From assembly GCF_947495665.1 (NCBI RefSeq), contig NZ_CANLZV010000009.1, positions 1 to 64,000 of the forward strand: 64,000 nucleotides of DNA, in the 5' to 3' direction. This DNA comes from an uncultured Sunxiuqinia sp. (GTDB taxonomy: Bacteria > Bacteroidota > Bacteroidia > Bacteroidales > Prolixibacteraceae). The position numbers and the translations under genes are program-made. Positions within the stretch are counted from its first letter, which is position 1, and the number at the start of each line of letters is the position of its first letter. This document shows positions 54,273 to 63,230 of this stretch, in pieces. The notes under the pieces are model-generated. The model was not told where the DNA came from and did no database searches. It saw only the letters and a list, made by a program, of their open reading frames with translations.

Positions 54273-55025
54273 ATGGAATTCATTCAAGCAATCAACCTGC
54301 CGCGCATGCGCAACAACGAACATTACCAGTTTATGAGTGAGGTGGACAAAGCCATCAACAAGGCCACACCGGCTGCTTTGCAGCTTGAGGGTGTCTATCC
54401 CGACTTTGCGGGTGGGCTGGCCCGTTTAAACGGAAGTTTATTGATTGACCCCGGGAGTGTAAAAACCGAAGAAATTGCCACGGTGGATGTCAGCCGCGAC
54501 CGCACCTGGAGCGCCCTGAACGAACGGGTGAAATCGTCGTTGTTAAGTCCCATTGAGGCTGAAGTTGAAAGTGCCAAAGCCATCAAACGTATTTTTGATC
54601 TGTATGGCAACGTGCGGAGTTTGTCGTACAACGAAGAGAGTGCGGCCATTAGCAACCTGGTTGAGGATTTGGAGAAAAATCAAAATGCAGCGCATTGCGC
54701 TACCCTTGGGATCACCAATTGGGTGAGTGCATTGAAACAACAGAACCTCGATTTTCAGGCGCTGATCGATTCACGCAACCTTGAACTGGCCAACAAGGAC
54801 AGTGGCGATGTAAAAGCCCTGCGCGACGAGCTGGACCCGATTTACCAAAACATCGCCAAGCGGATTAATGCACAGGTAACGCTCGAAATAGCCACACCTG
54901 CAGTCGAAGCCTTTATTCGCGAGCTGAATCAACGGATTAAATACTACAACGAAACAATAACTGCCCGCGACGGACGGACCAGAGTTGCCGAGGAGGACAG
55001 CCCGGTGGAACCCCTGGTGGAATAA
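54273..55025 (+). CDS. DUF6261-like protein beside a tandem repeat array
   Basis: A 250-residue soluble, largely helical protein from the ATG at 54273 (MEFIQAINLPRMRNN); a longer frame to 54210 adds an unlikely N terminus. It resembles the Bacteroidota family I know as DUF6261, whose role is unknown. Features include RDRTWSALNERVKSSLLSPI, EESAAISNLVEDLEKNQNA, a central helical region and an acidic tail (EEDSPVEPLVE). No signal peptide or TM segment is visible. It is flanked upstream by the 42-bp repeat array and downstream by a terminator and a palindromic element, and it shares no strand or theme with the fucosidase genes around it. Family assignment is from memory of sequence pattern and should be treated as moderate. 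Confidence 0.65.
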   Translation: MEFIQAINLPRMRNNEHYQFMSEVDKAINKATPAALQLEGVYPDFAGGLARLNGSLLIDPGSVKTEEIATVDVSRDRTWSALNERVKSSLLSPIEAEVESAKAIKRIFDLYGNVRSLSYNEESAAISNLVEDLEKNQNAAHCATLGITNWVSALKQQNLDFQALIDSRNLELANKDSGDVKALRDELDPIYQNIAKRINAQVTLEIATPAVEAFIRELNQRIKYYNETITARDGRTRVAEEDSPVEPLVE

Positions 55026-55043
55026 CAAACAACGCATTATCTG

Positions 55044-55070
55044 AAAGGCATCTGAAAAGGTGCCTTTTTT
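55044..55070 (+). terminator. Intrinsic terminator of the DUF6261-like gene
   Basis: AAAGGCATC pairs with GGTGCCTTT (one G-U) around a TGAAAA loop, followed by TTTTTT. CGCAT at 55033-55037 and ATGCG at 55071-55075 can extend the base. It lies 19 bases after the stop codon. Confidence 0.8.
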
Positions 55071-55189
55071 ATGCGCAGGAGAACGGGACTGGAAGTGAGC
55101 AGGGAGAGATCCTGAACCAAGTTCAGAAAGACGCTAAAACCCGATGAAGGCACGAATTCCAATTATCGCCAAAAGGACAAGTTGGTTTA

Positions 55190-55255
55190 ATGGAGATCAA
55201 ACCTTTTCCAAAGTTTGAAACTTTGGAAAAGGTGGTTCTGTTGGGCAATCTCCAT
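55190..55255. repeat. Two-layer palindromic element
   Basis: The outer arms ATGGAGAT (55190-55197) and ATCTCCAT (55248-55255) enclose a 16-bp perfect inverted repeat: 55201-55216 (ACCTTTTCCAAAGTTT) against 55218-55233, centred on one G. It lies just past the stop of the minus-strand esterase fusion gene. The core resembles intergenic palindromes that I have seen scattered through Bacteroidota genomes, so it is probably a REP-like element, possibly also serving as an end-of-transcript hairpin. Confidence 0.65.
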
Positions 55256-55265
55256 GGAAGAACTC

Positions 55266-57323
55266 TTAATCGCTGCAATAGAAATACCTGATTCGGCAAG
55301 CATTTCCCGTGCTTTGCTTGTTTTTTTCTGCGGAAACCCGGATTCTCAGCACATGCTTTCCGTGCTCCAGTCCGGTCGCCAAGGTGTAATACCAGGGAAG
55401 GTGTAAATGCGCACTCCAGCGGGTAAATAAGTCCAGTTGCTGCCAACTGCCGCCATCAATGCGGTATTCGATTATCCCTGCATCGGGACCAGCAGCAACG
55501 GCTATTCCAACGATATTGCCTTCAAAGTTCCACTTCAAAATACCTGATGGTTTTTCGCAAACCAACATGGGTACGTTGACATAGTTTGCCCGGGTTCCTT
55601 TGTTATCCGCGGGCTTCCAGCTGGGCACAAACTGCCAGCCTTTCCCTTGGTGCTTCTTTTCAACAGCAACAAGCTTTCCATTGCCATAGTTGTCGGGATC
55701 AATCGGATCGGGCATCGGGTAACTTGTGAGCTTGTCATCTTCGGCCACAAAGCCACTCCAGGCTCGATCCAGCAGTTGCTTCACTGATCGATAATAAACC
55801 TGCTGTCCAAATGGCGAAGGATGCAGGTTTTTAAAATCTTCTTCCCAGGAAAACTCACCGGCATCAATCCTATCGGTTACTTCTTTGGCCAGGTTTATGG
55901 TAGAAATTCCGTAATGGGCAGCCACTTTTTCGTGATTCTGAATTACTTTAGGCACTTCTCCCTGGCGGTAAGTCTCCATTTTATCGGGATCCACAAAATG
56001 CATGATCACTAAATCAATCGCCGGATTGCTCTTTCTTAAATGACGAACAATACCTTCCATTGCTCTTACCTGCTCCTCATCGCTTCGCCCATTCGAAGCA
56101 TCATTCACAGCAGCCTCTTCAAACAGCAAGTCAACCGGCCCGTTGGCCAACACATCACGTTCCAGTCGAAAAGCGGCCGGTGTAGTCCCCATGGAAGGAA
56201 TGCCCGCGGCGATAAACTCAAAATCCGTATCCGGGAAACGTGTTTGCAGGTAGTTACAAATGCTATCGCGCCAACCACCATTGTAGGTGATTGAACCGCC
56301 CAGAAACGCCACCCGTCCTTTCTTTTCCCGCTCAAACCTAATTCGACTGTTCTTCAATCCGTTTCGAAGCCGATGATACTGGGTCGCATCCAAGAGTTTT
56401 TCAGGCAATTCGGTATGCTGAAGGATAAATTGTGCCCCCAGTTCAGGCGTTTCAATTGGGAAATGATGCCCAAACAGTTTCTGTTCTCCCCGGGTACAAG
56501 GAATAATTGTAGCTGGCCCTCCCAGCTTCACATACCGGTCAATAAGCAAGAAGGTATTTTCTTCGGGAGGAACGACTTCATCTTTCAAACCAATCATATG
56601 CATAACAGGTACTTTAGCCAAAGCAAGTTCCTCCAGATTATCCAGGGGATTGTTCGCATAGTTCAAGGCCTCTTCATCCGATGCAAAGCCATACTCCTGC
56701 TTTAAGCGCTCCCAATCGGCAGCACTCCCCTGCCCTTTACCAAATCCACCGGGCCAACTCTTAAAGTCGCAAACCGGAGCTTCGGCATAAATGCAACTCA
56801 CTTTGTCCGGGTTCTGCTTAGCCCAATTGTAAATGAACAAACCGCCCCGGCTAACGCCTTCCAACGCCACTTTTCGGGACAACTGATGTTGATTCACCAA
56901 ATAATCGTAGAAATGATTCCATTTCGCCACTGCTACCGGACTGCCATACTGATTATTCGTATTGATGTAAGCGATGTAAAAACCTTCGCTGAGCAAGATA
57001 CTGTCCATTTCCGTATGCCAATCCGGGAAACGTGCTCGCCATACCCAAGGATTTCCGGGCAATGCAACTTTTGGAACGACGATCCGGGCAGAAAGGCCAC
57101 CTCCATCAGCACTTTCACCAGGCATTCCAACCTTTTGCTCCTCGGGAAAGAAAACAAAGTCATAACGGTCAAATCCTTTCCACTGGCTTTTGGCCCCTTC
57201 CCAGCCAACTGTTGTCATGCTCAACGGCTTACCGGCTTGTGTATCCGGTAAGCAATCGTTAGCATAAGAATTAAAGCAACTAATCACCAAAAAGATGATT
57301 AGTGCGAATGTGTATCTTTTCAT
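55266..57323 (-). CDS. Two-domain esterase: alpha/beta-hydrolase fused to SGNH hydrolase
   Basis: A 685-residue exported protein from the ATG at 57323, which gives a signal peptide (MKRYTFALIIFLVISCFNSYA); the longer frame to 57392 only adds a poor N terminus. Residues about 50-310 are an alpha/beta-hydrolase with nucleophile elbow GVSRG (Ser158), acidic residue near GLKDEV and His in FGHHFP. Residues about 335-520 are an SGNH/GDSL esterase: FLGGSIT (Ser344), AAVND (Asn407) and NLHPSPFG (His501). A C-terminal beta-sandwich (about 580-685) follows. Both halves could remove acetyl or other acyl groups from a glycan. It stands 10 bp after the propeller/GH29 fusion gene in the same operon, so deacylation of a fucosylated polymer is a reasonable inference. 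Confidence 0.88.
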   Translation of the reverse strand: MKRYTFALIIFLVISCFNSYANDCLPDTQAGKPLSMTTVGWEGAKSQWKGFDRYDFVFFPEEQKVGMPGESADGGGLSARIVVPKVALPGNPWVWRARFPDWHTEMDSILLSEGFYIAYINTNNQYGSPVAVAKWNHFYDYLVNQHQLSRKVALEGVSRGGLFIYNWAKQNPDKVSCIYAEAPVCDFKSWPGGFGKGQGSAADWERLKQEYGFASDEEALNYANNPLDNLEELALAKVPVMHMIGLKDEVVPPEENTFLLIDRYVKLGGPATIIPCTRGEQKLFGHHFPIETPELGAQFILQHTELPEKLLDATQYHRLRNGLKNSRIRFEREKKGRVAFLGGSITYNGGWRDSICNYLQTRFPDTDFEFIAAGIPSMGTTPAAFRLERDVLANGPVDLLFEEAAVNDASNGRSDEEQVRAMEGIVRHLRKSNPAIDLVIMHFVDPDKMETYRQGEVPKVIQNHEKVAAHYGISTINLAKEVTDRIDAGEFSWEEDFKNLHPSPFGQQVYYRSVKQLLDRAWSGFVAEDDKLTSYPMPDPIDPDNYGNGKLVAVEKKHQGKGWQFVPSWKPADNKGTRANYVNVPMLVCEKPSGILKWNFEGNIVGIAVAAGPDAGIIEYRIDGGSWQQLDLFTRWSAHLHLPWYYTLATGLEHGKHVLRIRVSAEKNKQSTGNACRIRYFYCSD

Positions 57324-57333
57324 CGACGTGTTT

Positions 57334-59712
57334 TTAGTCAACCTGATAAACAGCAAAGTTCTTAATCGAAGGAAGCTCATCGAATTGCTCAATCGTTAAG
57401 CGAATTTTGGAGCATTCGACGGAATCAAATTGTTGAATTCGTTTGTGCCCAATCGACTGTCCTTCGCAAAGTTTGGTCCATTTGCCCTTCACCAAACCTT
57501 CTACTTTGTAGCGGCGTACCCGCTCTCCCAAAGCAATCTCTTCTTGAATAATCACATGATTTACTGGTTGAGCCTTGGATAATTTCATCACCAGTTTTTT
57601 GCCTTCTCCTTTCGTTTGAGCCACAGGTGTTTCAAAACGACGCTTGATTTCTGCTCCCCATTCTTTCAGGCGTTGAACATCCGGCTCGGGAAGCACGCCA
57701 TCAGGGTCTGGAGTCAATCCCATGATCAATGTTGAATTTCGTCCAACAGACTTGTAGTACATCTCCATCAGGTTCTCCACCGGGAAGATATGTGCTTCAT
57801 CACCTGGTTCCCAAAACCATTCATGCCGCCCGTTGTAGCCTCTCAAAGGGGCATCAGACATAGCTGGCATCCAATAAGCTCCGTTGGGATCACCCTCCTT
57901 CAATAACTGGAAGTTGTTTTTAGCAATCGCCTGATGGGCCGACTCGCCTGCTCCGGTAGAGTAATACGGGAAAGTAGACCAACAAGGATAAGCAACCGTT
58001 CCTGACTCAGAACCTCCCCAACGCGCTTCAGCCAGCTGCTTATTGTGATAAAACAAGCAGTTGGGTTGATACTGTTGAACGATGGGTAAAACATCCGGCG
58101 CCCCATTGGCAGGATGATCGGCACCTCCATCAAACCAAATTTCGAACAACTCGCCATAGTTGGTGCAAATTTCTTTGACCATGCCCTCAACCATTTGGTT
58201 GTACCATTTTTGACGATTTTCACGGAAAGCCCCTTCACCATTGACTCTAAAGTCGTGCACGCCAATAAACGAGTTCCAGCGAATCCCGAGATAAATCCCT
58301 GGTTTGATTCCGTACTTTCGGCACGAATTCACAAAGTCGCGAACCAAGTCGCCCTTTCCATCCTGAAACTTCAGGGCTTTCATGCAATAAGGATTTACAT
58401 CCGACTGGTAAAGCGCAAAGCCAGTTTCGTGTGTAGCTGTTAGAATAGCAAAGGTAAACCCTGCATCTTTAATCGCTTTTATCCATTGATCGGTATCTAA
58501 ATTTTTGGGATTGAAAACCTGGTAATCGGTGACCGGATCAATCCGGTTACCACCTTGTCCGTACTTCTTGCCATCAAATACATGCAAATCGTAATGAAAA
58601 ACAGCTCCTAACTCGGCTTCCTGCCACGCCTGCTGACGCTTATTGGGAACCGGACGTTTCTGCTGTTTTACCGGAACAAATGCGATATACGCTTCATCCC
58701 CCTTTTTTACAGCTAACGCCATCACTTGAGGTTCGTCATCCTCCAGATAAACAAACGGACGTTCCAAACGATCAGGAACCAGCAAGTTACCATCATTCAT
58801 CTCCAGCTTCTTGGGTGTTAAAACATACTCTGTTGCCTTCTTCCAATTAGTTCCATCTGACGAGCTAACCATACCAATAAAGGAATGTGCATGAAATACC
58901 CCATAAAAATAATCGCGTTTGGCATCGTACCACACCGACATGTCTTCCGTGTCGAGGTAGTCAATAACCGGCTTTTCCTGAATGACAAACGGCCCGACAG
59001 GTGAATCGGAAACGGCCATTGCCTGGTTGCGAATAAAACGGGTTTCATTGGGTTTATCCCCTTTGACGATCAGGTAGTATTTGCCATCTTTTCCCTGGGT
59101 AATTGCCGGATTTACGGTTAAAGTGGTAATTGGTCCTGAAGGCTCAATCAAAGGCTGATCCATTCGTTTCCAGGGACCATTGATTGAGTTTGCAACAGCC
59201 ACCCCGGTACGTTGGTTGGGGCGTAAGTACTTTTTCCAGTTTGGGTGGCTGTACCCAACCCGAGCCGTTTCAATCAGTTCCTCTTCAGTATAATCCTTGT
59301 CTCCCATGTTCGTTGCGACATAGTAGAGATAGTATTTGCCATCAAACTTTTTGATTTTGGGATTGTGAACCGTGATGGCATCCCAATGGCCTTTTCCCCG
59401 GCTTTGCAGCACCGTTTCCTTATATTTCCAGGGCCCAGTTGGTGAATCGGCAACAGCATGTGCCACCTCCGAGTGAGTCAGCCAACTCAGGAAGGTATAT
59501 TTTTTAGGCCAACGCGAATAAAACAGGTGATATTTTCCATCCTCTCCCTTGATGATGGAAGAACACCAGTTGTAGTAACCCTCTGTTTTAAACAGGTTTT
59601 CCTCGGAAAGCTTTTCCAAGCGGTCTTTAAAGAATAACTTGTCCGGGTGTGATTGGGCAAATCCTGCCACTACAAGCACCAAGCCAATCAGTAATAAATT
59701 GATCTTTTTCAT
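57334..59712 (-). CDS. Fusion of GH43-like beta-propeller and divergent GH29 module
   Basis: A 792-residue exported protein from the ATG at 59712, which starts a good signal peptide (MKKINLLLIGLVLVVAGFAQ); the longer frame to 59796 lacks one. Residues about 20-350 form a five-bladed propeller like GH43/GH117-type enzymes (NWCSSIIKGEDGKYHLFYSRWP, ITVHNPKIKKFDGKYYLYY, DTEDMSVWYDAKRDYFYGVFHAHSF). Residues about 365-690 form a GH29 barrel with nucleophile EIWFDGGAD (Asp528). The usual HHDGF reads HETGF (428-432) and FIHFG is replaced by VFHYDLH, so the fucose site is changed. A discoidin-like tail ends the protein. Such a fusion could act on two linkages of one substrate (inference). Confidence 0.85.
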   Translation of the reverse strand: MKKINLLLIGLVLVVAGFAQSHPDKLFFKDRLEKLSEENLFKTEGYYNWCSSIIKGEDGKYHLFYSRWPKKYTFLSWLTHSEVAHAVADSPTGPWKYKETVLQSRGKGHWDAITVHNPKIKKFDGKYYLYYVATNMGDKDYTEEELIETARVGYSHPNWKKYLRPNQRTGVAVANSINGPWKRMDQPLIEPSGPITTLTVNPAITQGKDGKYYLIVKGDKPNETRFIRNQAMAVSDSPVGPFVIQEKPVIDYLDTEDMSVWYDAKRDYFYGVFHAHSFIGMVSSSDGTNWKKATEYVLTPKKLEMNDGNLLVPDRLERPFVYLEDDEPQVMALAVKKGDEAYIAFVPVKQQKRPVPNKRQQAWQEAELGAVFHYDLHVFDGKKYGQGGNRIDPVTDYQVFNPKNLDTDQWIKAIKDAGFTFAILTATHETGFALYQSDVNPYCMKALKFQDGKGDLVRDFVNSCRKYGIKPGIYLGIRWNSFIGVHDFRVNGEGAFRENRQKWYNQMVEGMVKEICTNYGELFEIWFDGGADHPANGAPDVLPIVQQYQPNCLFYHNKQLAEARWGGSESGTVAYPCWSTFPYYSTGAGESAHQAIAKNNFQLLKEGDPNGAYWMPAMSDAPLRGYNGRHEWFWEPGDEAHIFPVENLMEMYYKSVGRNSTLIMGLTPDPDGVLPEPDVQRLKEWGAEIKRRFETPVAQTKGEGKKLVMKLSKAQPVNHVIIQEEIALGERVRRYKVEGLVKGKWTKLCEGQSIGHKRIQQFDSVECSKIRLTIEQFDELPSIKNFAVYQVD

Positions 59713-59762
59713 TAGTAGTAATTTGAGTAGTAATTGTATTTTAAATAAAGTCACATTGCGTT

Positions 59763-59797
59763 CAAAAATACCACAAACGCACTCAATTTCCGACAAA
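59763..59797 (-). promoter_or_regulatory. Weak promoter candidate before the propeller/GH29 fusion gene
   Basis: On the minus strand TATTTTTG (complement of 59763-59770) matches TAnnTTTG. TTTG (complement of 59794-59797) lies 23 bases upstream, slightly beyond normal spacing. It overlaps the tail of the upstream GH29 region and would give a leader of about 44 nt. Confidence 0.3.
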
Positions 59798-59799
59798 AA

Positions 59800-61299
59800 T
59801 CAGATTTCAATTTTGAAAACCTGTGCCATGGTATCCATTACCGGATAACCTTGTTCGATGAACAGTCCATCTTCCTTTAACTGCCATTGAACAGTTTCTT
59901 TTGAGCCTAAAACAGTGACCTTTTTGATATTCACATCAGCGCCCTGCGAGGCAAATGCTTTCATCAATAGAGGTTGTTCCGAATCAGGAACGCCAAGAAC
60001 CATGGCATATACCGTATTGCCTTTCGTGGTGTAGCGCAAGTCATCGGCAGAATATTTAATTTTGAGGAATTCCCGGTGATTCTTGAAATCACCCTTCGGC
60101 TCAATGGTCGGCCCTTCGCCATACGTGTGCCATGGCCGTGTTTCATAAATGGCTTCACCATATTTATCCAACCAGGCTCCCATAGTACGTAAAACTTCCT
60201 GTTGGTCTGCAGGAATCGTTCCATCGGATTTGGGTGAAATATTGAGCAGCAGCACACCATTTTTACTGACAATATCGATCAGCACATGAATCATATCGAC
60301 TGCTGGTTTGATTTGAAGGTTCTCAGTGTAACACCAGCTCCCTTTGCTAATGGTTTCATCGGTCATCCACACCTTTTCGCCCAACTTGTTTTTGCGCGAT
60401 TTTTCTAAGTCATCCACACTGACCTCCAAAGGCAAATCATCTTGTTTCCGAACGATAACCACTTCTTTGTCCAGTTTCTGGGCTTCATTCAAATAGTAAG
60501 CACAAAACTTCTGGCGATACTGTTCCGGAATCTGATCCAGCCAGGAATCAAACCAAATGATATCAGGCTGATAGTTGTCAATCACTTCTTTTAGCTTGCC
60601 AAACCAAATTTCTTCAAGCCATTGCTCTTCCGGAATATTCCCATACAGGTAGTTCAGCTCATGATCATCCTCGGCTGGAGCAGTGCCTTCAAACCTTGGA
60701 TAATGGCTATTCCCGTAATTTTCTTCATGGGGAACATCCGCATAGCGTTGCAGGTTGCGGGCATGATGAAAAGTAGTTATGAATTTCAGTTCCTGAGCCG
60801 TCAGCGCAGTTTTCAGCTCTTTCATAATGTCTTTCTGCGGGCCTTTGTCCCCAACATTCCACGGAGTAAGATCGCTGTCCCACATCGAAAATCCATCATG
60901 GTGTTCGGCTACCGGACCGGCAAAGCGTGCCCCTGCCTGCTTAAACAAAGCGGCCCATTCGTGGGCATTAAACTGCTCTGCCTTAAACAACGGGACAAAA
61001 TCATGATAGCCAAAGTCCGAAAGCGGACCATAGGTTTCCAAGTGATGCTGATATTCTTTTCGGTTCTTGAAATGCATGTGTCTGGGGTACCATTCATCGC
61101 CAAAAGCAGGAACGGAATAAACTCCCCAGTGGAAGTAAATCCCAAACTTAGCATCCTGAAACCAGGCTGGTTCTTCATTGTGCTTAGCCAAAGAGGTCCA
61201 GTCTTCGGAATAAACTTCTGGTTTCTCTTTTACTTCTGAATGACAACTTGCCAGCAAAATAGCCAGTGCAATCAAAAAACAGGATTGTCGTTTTTTCAT
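59800..61299 (-). CDS. GH29 alpha-L-fucosidase lipoprotein, GH29-A-like
   Basis: A 499-residue predicted lipoprotein (lipobox LLASC, Cys19). The catalytic domain shows FGIYFHWGVYSVPAFGDEWYPRHM (His57), AEHHDGFSMW (131-140) and nucleophile IIWFDSWLDQ (Asp251), typical for the broad-specificity GH29-A group. LLNISPKSDGTIP (about 353-365) closes the barrel and a C-terminal beta-sandwich follows (about 400-499). It is the most conventional GH29 enzyme in the window. It lies 60 bp after the zinc dehydrogenase gene across a hairpin, in the same direction, so the enzyme that frees fucose is coupled to genes that may metabolise it (inference). Confidence 0.94.
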   Translation of the reverse strand: MKKRQSCFLIALAILLASCHSEVKEKPEVYSEDWTSLAKHNEEPAWFQDAKFGIYFHWGVYSVPAFGDEWYPRHMHFKNRKEYQHHLETYGPLSDFGYHDFVPLFKAEQFNAHEWAALFKQAGARFAGPVAEHHDGFSMWDSDLTPWNVGDKGPQKDIMKELKTALTAQELKFITTFHHARNLQRYADVPHEENYGNSHYPRFEGTAPAEDDHELNYLYGNIPEEQWLEEIWFGKLKEVIDNYQPDIIWFDSWLDQIPEQYRQKFCAYYLNEAQKLDKEVVIVRKQDDLPLEVSVDDLEKSRKNKLGEKVWMTDETISKGSWCYTENLQIKPAVDMIHVLIDIVSKNGVLLLNISPKSDGTIPADQQEVLRTMGAWLDKYGEAIYETRPWHTYGEGPTIEPKGDFKNHREFLKIKYSADDLRYTTKGNTVYAMVLGVPDSEQPLLMKAFASQGADVNIKKVTVLGSKETVQWQLKEDGLFIEQGYPVMDTMAQVFKIEI

Positions 61300-61326
61300 T
61301 TTAGTTCGTTTAGTTGGTTAGTTCTA

Positions 61327-61356
61327 TTGAACCCGCTCAATGACAATCGGGTTCAA
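61327..61356 (-). other. 9-bp hairpin between the dehydrogenase and GH29 genes
   Basis: TTGAACCCG (61327-61335) and CGGGTTCAA (61348-61356) pair perfectly around a 12-base loop. No U-run follows on the minus strand, so it is unlikely to be a full terminator. It may protect or process the upstream mRNA so that catabolic and secreted-enzyme genes are expressed at different levels. Confidence 0.6.
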
Positions 61357-61359
61357 GCG

Positions 61360-62376
61360 CTAAAAAAGCACCAGTATTTTCAACACTTTTCCGGGAGCTT
61401 CAGCCCATTCTTTCATAGCTTGAGGAGCCTCGTCGGCTGAAACAATTTTCGAGACCAGTAGCTTCTCATCCGGATTGGCTTGTTTCAGGTATTTTATGAC
61501 CGCTTCAAAGTCCGAAGGATTGGCATTGCGTGAACCCAAAATTTCCAGTTCCTTTTGCACCCACAGCTTAGTGGGAAACGCCACCTCATCGCCGGCGTAA
61601 CCAATGCACACCACACGTCCGGCAAAGCCAATTTCCTCAATCGCCGCCTTATAAGTTATTGGATTCCCAGCCGCTTCAACAACTACCGATGGACCATCGC
61701 CATGGGTCATTTTTTCCAGCTCAGCATGAAGATCCTGGGTTCGGGAGTTAATCAAATAGTTAGCGCCCAACTTACCGGCCACTTCCAGTTTCGAATCATC
61801 AATATCCACTGCAATGACGGTAGCTCCCCGAAGATTGGCCCGAACAATGGCTCCGGTTCCAATCATGCCGCAACCAAACACCAACACAGTATCAATATCG
61901 CTTACCCGAGCATTGTCAATGGCATGAAACCCGACCGTTAAGGGCTCAACCAGGGCCAGCTGAATGGAGGACAAGGATTCATCCATTAATACTTTTTGCC
62001 AGTGTACAACCAGGTATTCAGCCATGGCACCATCGCGCTGCACGCCCAACGTTTGGTTGTATCGACAGGCATTGAAACGTTTCTTTTTACACGCCGAACA
62101 CTGCCCGCAATTGGTATAAGGAACAACGGTCACGCTTTGGCCGGGTTGAAAGTTTTCCGGCACCCGGCTTCCGGCCTGCTCAATCACAGCGGCTATTTCG
62201 TGTCCGGGAATGCGGGGATAGCTAACCATCGGGTTTTTACCCAGGTAGGTGCTTAAGTCGGATCCGCAAAAACCGACATAGTTCAGTTTTAATAAAACTT
62301 CATCTTCTCCAGGAACCGGCATCGGTCTCTCCACCACGTTCATTGCTCCCGGTTCTGTTATTTCAACTGCTTTCAT
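61360..62376 (-). CDS. Zinc-dependent alcohol/polyol dehydrogenase (MDR family)
   Basis: A 338-residue medium-chain dehydrogenase. Catalytic zinc ligands are Cys37 (GFCGSD) and His59-Glu60 (PGHE). The structural zinc site is CGQCSACKKKRFNAC (Cys90, 93, 96, 104). The nucleotide-binding Rossmann motif is VLVFGCGMIGTGAI followed by VDIDDSK, whose Asp suggests NAD preference. It belongs with sorbitol, threonine and galactitol dehydrogenases. Next to a fuconolactonase-like gene and an aldo/keto reductase it probably oxidises an L-fucose-derived intermediate such as 2-keto-3-deoxy-L-fuconate (inference); oxidation of L-fucose itself is an alternative. It starts 14 bp after the amidohydrolase gene. 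Confidence 0.88.
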   Translation of the reverse strand: MKAVEITEPGAMNVVERPMPVPGEDEVLLKLNYVGFCGSDLSTYLGKNPMVSYPRIPGHEIAAVIEQAGSRVPENFQPGQSVTVVPYTNCGQCSACKKKRFNACRYNQTLGVQRDGAMAEYLVVHWQKVLMDESLSSIQLALVEPLTVGFHAIDNARVSDIDTVLVFGCGMIGTGAIVRANLRGATVIAVDIDDSKLEVAGKLGANYLINSRTQDLHAELEKMTHGDGPSVVVEAAGNPITYKAAIEEIGFAGRVVCIGYAGDEVAFPTKLWVQKELEILGSRNANPSDFEAVIKYLKQANPDEKLLVSKIVSADEAPQAMKEWAEAPGKVLKILVLF

Positions 62377-62390
62377 TTCCTTTTAAATCA

Positions 62391-63218
62391 TTAAAGTTGA
62401 TATGCCTTCAAGGCATTGTGATAAAAAATCAGATTTTGCTCTTCGCTGCTTAATGTCGACACCTGCCTTTTTACCAGCTGAAGCCACTCGGAATAGTTGG
62501 TTGCCACCTGACACACCGGCCAGTCGGAACCAAACATCAAGCGAGCCGGTCCAAAGGCTTCAAGTACGGCATCGAAATAAGGCTGAAGCTGCACTTCGGT
62601 CCAATGCTCATAGTCTGCTTCGGTTACCATTCCACTAATTTTGCAGCTTACATTTTCGCGCCTGGCCAATTCTTTCAGTAAGTTTTGCCAAGGCTGTATT
62701 TCGTTTGTTTTAATCTTTGGTTTAGCAATATGGTCCACCACAAACTGCTGATCCGGATGCCGGTCAACAAAGCGAATGGTATTGGCTAACTGGTGCTCCA
62801 AAATCAGAATATCATACACCAAGCCATATTCTTTCAGTAGTGACACGCCCTGGTTAAAAGCTTCTCCTAAAATAAACTCAGGATCGGGCTCCCCCTGCAC
62901 AATATGGCGGACACCTTTCAGCCACCTGTTTCCGCTGTATTGGTCCAGAATGGTCTGAATGTTTTTATTGGCCAAAGGAAGCCAGCCAACCACTCCTTTT
63001 ATAAATTCATTTTCCGAAGCCAGTTGCAGTAACCAATCCGTTTCTTCCAGACATTGCCTGGCCTGAACGGTTACCACGCCATCAACGCCGGAGTTATGAA
63101 TGGTGCTTGCCAAGTCTTCCGGCAGAAAGTTTTTTCGTATGGCAGCCATTTCATCATCAATCCAATCGAATTCAACCGGATTGTAATTCCAAAAATGATG
63201 GTGAGTATCAATAATCAT
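62391..63218 (-). CDS. Amidohydrolase-2 family lactonase, probable L-fuconolactonase
   Basis: A 275-residue cytoplasmic TIM-barrel hydrolase of the COG3618/amidohydrolase-2 group. The metal-binding start is DTHHHFW (His6, His8). Other features are VDHIAKPKI (a metal-binding His in the barrel), [11 protein letters not shown] and the C-terminal GSDWPVC with the catalytic Asp. The family includes L-fuconolactonase and L-rhamnono-lactonase, which open the lactone made by the sugar dehydrogenase. Its neighbours are an aldo/keto reductase 12 bp upstream and a zinc dehydrogenase 14 bp downstream. With the many fucosidases nearby the fuconolactone assignment is favoured over rhamnonolactone, but sequence alone does not prove it. 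Confidence 0.85.
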   Translation of the reverse strand: MIIDTHHHFWNYNPVEFDWIDDEMAAIRKNFLPEDLASTIHNSGVDGVVTVQARQCLEETDWLLQLASENEFIKGVVGWLPLANKNIQTILDQYSGNRWLKGVRHIVQGEPDPEFILGEAFNQGVSLLKEYGLVYDILILEHQLANTIRFVDRHPDQQFVVDHIAKPKIKTNEIQPWQNLLKELARRENVSCKISGMVTEADYEHWTEVQLQPYFDAVLEAFGPARLMFGSDWPVCQVATNYSEWLQLVKRQVSTLSSEEQNLIFYHNALKAYQL

Positions 63219-63230
63219 AGCTTAAATCAT

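Noticed and set aside
60622-61239. 205-codon plus-strand frame inside a GH29 gene
   Set aside because: Antisense to conserved fucosidase motifs; no domain or signal peptide.
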